From Kitasatospora phosalacinea (GTDB lineage: Bacteria; Actinomycetota; Actinomycetes; Streptomycetales; Streptomycetaceae), in assembly GCF_000717185.1 (NCBI RefSeq), contig NZ_JNYE01000164.1:1-8522 (forward strand): a DNA stretch of 8,522 bases. Direction: 5' to 3'. The notes under the pieces were generated by a model, which was given only the letters and a program-made list of their open reading frames with translations, had not been told where the DNA came from and did not search any database. Below are positions 6,690 through 8,522 of the stretch, piece by piece; positions within the stretch are counted from its first letter, which is position 1; the number at the start of each line of letters is the position of its first letter. The translations under genes and the position numbers were made by a program.

Positions 6690-8153
6690 CTAGAACGGGG
6701 GCTCCACGCTGAACCCGTCCGTAGCGGCCCAGGGATCGTCCTGCTCCCGCCGCTCCACCACCTCCCGTTTCCGTTCCCGTTCCCGTTCCCGTTCCCGGCG
6801 TTCGGCAGCCGCGCGGCTCTCGGCGATCGTGGGGATGGCGTCGAAGGCCTCGGCCGGGCGGCCGTGCTTGATCAGCATCTCGGGCAAGTCGTGGCGGACC
6901 ATGTGGTGGGTGGAGGAGCGGAGCAGCGCGAGGGCTTCCTCCAGCCGTCCGTCACGCTCCAGCAGTCGGGCCGGCGCGGAGTCCCACAGGCCGGGCTGCC
7001 GCTCGTTGAGGGCGGTGGCCTCCGCGATGCCCTCCTGGTAGCGGCCTGCCTCGCCCAGCAGCCAGATCCGCAGGTCGTGAACGTGGTCCGGGTGCTCCTT
7101 GACGTATTCGTCGGTGCGCTCGCCCAGGATTTCGAGTGCCCGGCCGGGTCGGCCGTCCTCGACGAGCAGTTCCAGCGCCCATTGAAGGAAGTTCCAGCAG
7201 TCGTAGTACTCGTAGGTGGGCCGACCGGTCTCGACGGCTTCGTCGACCCTCCCCTGGCGGACGAGGAGGCGCATCAACGCCGCCCGGTCCTTCGGATGGC
7301 CGTGGGCCTCGATCCCGTCGCGCAGCACGGCCTCAGCCTCGGACGCCCGCCCCGCGTCCTCCAGCGCCTTCGCGTACACGTCGAGAGCGGAGCGGTGGTC
7401 TTCGGCAGCCAGGGCCTCCAGCTCGTCGATCAGGCCCTGCCGGGCGAGGAGTTCCGCGTACTCCTCCGGGAAGTTGGTGGGGTGTCGCCGGCCCGAGGCC
7501 CGCTCGGTGCGCAGGACCTCGACGGCCTCGTCCGTGCGCCCGGCCCGCTCCAGCACCCGGGAGATCAGCAGCAGCACGTCCCAGCGTTCCGTTCGGCCCG
7601 TCCCGCAGAACCCGCCGCACCGCTCGCACCCCGCGCCCTCGATGCGCTCCAGGCGCTCCGCCTCCCGCGTGAGCACGTCCAGGACCAGGTCGTCGTGTCC
7701 CCGGCCCTCGGTGATCTCGACCAGGCGGGAGCGGAGCCAGTACTGCCCGAGGTGGTGCGTGAGCACGTCGACGGCCTCCTCCACCCGTCCGGCCTGCGAC
7801 AGCAGCTCGGCGTAGCGGGCGCACACGTGGCCGTCGCCCAGCTCGGCGGGGTCCGGGCGCGCCCTCGCGAGTGCCTCGTCGCTCTCGCCCCGGCGGATCA
7901 TGATCTCGGCGGTGACCCACTCGGCGGCCCGCCAGCCGATATCCGTGAACGGGTCCACCAGGGCCAGCGCCCGATCGAACTCCCCGGCCGCACACAACTC
8001 CCGGGCCGCCGCCTGCGCGCAGTTCCAGTCCCCGTGCTCCCGCGCCGCCCGGACCAGCAGGTCCAGCTGCCCCAGGTCGAGGAGGGTCCGCACCATCCGC
8101 GGGGAGACGCCACCGTGGTGCCACGCCTGCCAGGAAAGATCGTCGATGTTCAC
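6690..8153 (-). CDS. TPR-like repeat protein of unknown function (487 aa)
   Basis: Predicted soluble alpha-helical protein made of degenerate TPR-like repeats of about 30-35 residues. Recurring cores read A-G-R-V-E-E-A-V-D-V-L (121-131), A-G-R-T-D-E-A-V-E-V-L (204-214), A-G-R-A-S-E-A-E-A-V-L (267-277), Q-G-R-V-D-E-A-V (300-307), D-G-R-P-G-R-A-L-E-I-L (333-343) and D-G-R-L-E-E-A-L-A-L-L (401-411). Such solenoids bind partner proteins or peptides. A Cys cluster C-E-R-C-G-G-F-C-G (176-184) interrupts the repeats and might bind zinc. The tail (451-470) is a charged Arg/Glu run encoded by a hexanucleotide repeat, followed by an acidic end. No catalytic domain, signal peptide or membrane segment is seen. 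The start is the GTG at 8153; TAGGGT 6 nt upstream suggests a leaderless message. It lies between the transporter and the dehydrogenase, and its link to them is unknown. Confidence 0.85.
   Translation of the reverse strand: MNIDDLSWQAWHHGGVSPRMVRTLLDLGQLDLLVRAAREHGDWNCAQAAARELCAAGEFDRALALVDPFTDIGWRAAEWVTAEIMIRRGESDEALARARPDPAELGDGHVCARYAELLSQAGRVEEAVDVLTHHLGQYWLRSRLVEITEGRGHDDLVLDVLTREAERLERIEGAGCERCGGFCGTGRTERWDVLLLISRVLERAGRTDEAVEVLRTERASGRRHPTNFPEEYAELLARQGLIDELEALAAEDHRSALDVYAKALEDAGRASEAEAVLRDGIEAHGHPKDRAALMRLLVRQGRVDEAVETGRPTYEYYDCWNFLQWALELLVEDGRPGRALEILGERTDEYVKEHPDHVHDLRIWLLGEAGRYQEGIAEATALNERQPGLWDSAPARLLERDGRLEEALALLRSSTHHMVRHDLPEMLIKHGRPAEAFDAIPTIAESRAAAERRERERERERKREVVERREQDDPWAATDGFSVEPPF
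6767..6796. repeat. Hexanucleotide tandem repeat in the TPR gene
   Basis: GTTCCC is repeated four times exactly (6773-6796), with one imperfect copy before it (GTTTCC, 6767-6772). On the coding (minus) strand it gives alternating Arg and Glu codons near the C-terminus. Each unit is two codons, so gain or loss of units would change length without breaking the frame. Confidence 0.85.
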
Positions 8154-8159
8154 GCGGGC

Positions 8160-8165
8160 ACCCTA
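8160..8165 (-). promoter_or_regulatory. Candidate -10 element for a leaderless TPR transcript
   Basis: TAGGGT on the minus strand ends 6 nt before the GTG start at 8153, the spacing typical of leaderless streptomycete messages. No good Shine-Dalgarno sequence competes. No -35 is seen at 17-18 nt; TTGAGC lies 22 nt upstream, which is too far. Confidence 0.35.
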
Positions 8166-8234
8166 TGGACCAGCGCCGACACCCTCCGCTCAACCGAAGC
8201 CAAGATGCTCACGGCGGGCATCTGACCTACGACG

Positions 8235-8301
8235 TCAAGCTCCGATGAGACGAGTTCGCACCAGTCGAACTTCGATGAGACAGATCAAACTTCGTTGAGA
8301 C
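8235..8301. repeat. Three 17-bp direct repeats TCRARCTYCGWTGAGAC
   Basis: Copies at 8235-8251, 8265-8281 and 8285-8301 share 13 of 17 positions, all ending TGAGAC. Start-to-start distances are 30 and 20 bp, close to whole helical turns. They lie 82-148 nt before the TPR start and 35-101 nt past the dehydrogenase stop, in DNA visibly less GC-rich than its surroundings. They could be a cooperative operator for the TPR gene, or transposase-binding repeats left from one end of an insertion element; no transposase fragment is recognisable nearby. An imperfect inverted relative, CTTCGGTTGAG on the minus strand, lies at 8189-8199. Confidence 0.75.
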
Positions 8302-8335
8302 GGGTCAGCCGGGGCGGGGTGCTGCGCGGGGCGGC

Positions 8336-8522
8336 TCAGTGCGCGGTCCACCCGCCGTCCAGCGGGATCGAGGCGCCCGTGACGTAGCCGGTGTGCGGGC
8401 CGCACAGGAACAGCACCGCCTGTGCGACCTCGTCCGGTTCGATCAGCCGCTTCACGGCGGTGCGGTCGAGCATGATCCGCTCGACCACCTCGTCCTCGTG
8501 GATGCCGTGCGCCAGCGCCTGC
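8336..8522 (-). CDS. 3-Hydroxybutyrate dehydrogenase-like SDR, C-terminal part (cut by right edge)
   Basis: The last 61 residues of a short-chain dehydrogenase; the NAD-binding and catalytic parts lie outside the window. The piece reads H-G-I-H-E-D-E-V-V-E-R-I-M-L, then A-V-K-R-L-I-E-P-D-E-V-A, V-L-F-L-C-G, T-G-A-S-I-P-L-D-G-G-W-T-A-H and stop. The final T-G-A-S-x-x-x-D-G-G-W-T-A is the usual end of the SDR fold. The H-G-I-x-E-x-E-V...M-L and A-V-K-R-L-I-E-P stretch is, from memory of the family, typical of D-3-hydroxybutyrate dehydrogenase, which oxidises 3-hydroxybutyrate to acetoacetate with NAD+ in the cytoplasm. A secreted PHB depolymerase on the same strand about 3.4 kb downstream supports this. 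Another SDR with a different substrate remains possible, because the active-site region is missing. Confidence 0.75.
   Translation of the reverse strand, partial: QALAHGIHEDEVVERIMLDRTAVKRLIEPDEVAQAVLFLCGPHTGYVTGASIPLDGGWTAH

Noticed and set aside
6864..8225. Plus-strand open frame of 453 codons
   Set aside because: It is antisense to the TPR-like gene, has no family motifs, and its codons are dictated by the opposite strand.
8165..8248. Small plus-strand open frame of 27 codons
   Set aside because: There is no ribosome site or similarity that I recognise, and it overlaps the upstream region of the TPR gene and the first 17-bp repeat.
8235..8301. CRISPR array
   Set aside because: The repeats are only 17 bp, vary between copies, and are separated by 13 and 3 nt, so they cannot be repeat-spacer units. 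No cas genes are present.

Overview
The window is very GC-rich DNA with strong G/C preference at third codon positions, long antisense open frames, GTG starts as well as ATG starts, and Streptomyces-like -10 hexamers (TAGGCT, TAGGGT). It most resembles the chromosome of a streptomycete (Streptomyces, Kitasatospora or a close relative). I see no rRNA, tRNA, CRISPR array or intact transposase.

Left part (1-3300), a stress module. A tandem-domain universal stress protein (USP, minus strand) is divergent from a single-domain USP (plus strand). The single-domain USP is followed 41 nt later by a CBS-CBS-BON protein, and then by a hemerythrin-domain protein that appears to have its own promoter. The 185-nt divergent intergenic region carries a near-central palindrome, GGGACC-GAT-GGTCCC, resembling the boxes of DevR/DosR/OsdR dormancy regulators, plus a weaker second copy. 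This suggests a hypoxia/redox/dormancy-type regulon. The hemerythrin promoter region carries two further inverted repeats. A possible gene start reading off the left edge (1-77, minus) is only weakly supported.

Middle (3300-5130). Three hairpins lie between the convergent hemerythrin gene and a secreted PHB depolymerase (minus strand). The depolymerase has a signal peptide, a type 1 catalytic domain, a Gly/Ser linker, a fibronectin type III domain and a C-terminal polymer-binding domain.

Right part (5130-8522), all minus strand: an MHS-family major facilitator transporter, a TPR-like repeat protein of unknown function with a small Cys cluster, and, cut by the right edge, the C-terminus of a short-chain dehydrogenase that looks like 3-hydroxybutyrate dehydrogenase. 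Read together, depolymerase, transporter and dehydrogenase form a plausible path for extracellular polyhydroxybutyrate: hydrolysis outside the cell, uptake of 3-hydroxybutyrate, and oxidation to acetoacetate. The transporter substrate is inferred from context only. Three 17-bp direct repeats (8235-8301) lie between the dehydrogenase and the TPR gene. They may be an operator array or the remnant end of a mobile element, and they are the least explained structure in the window.
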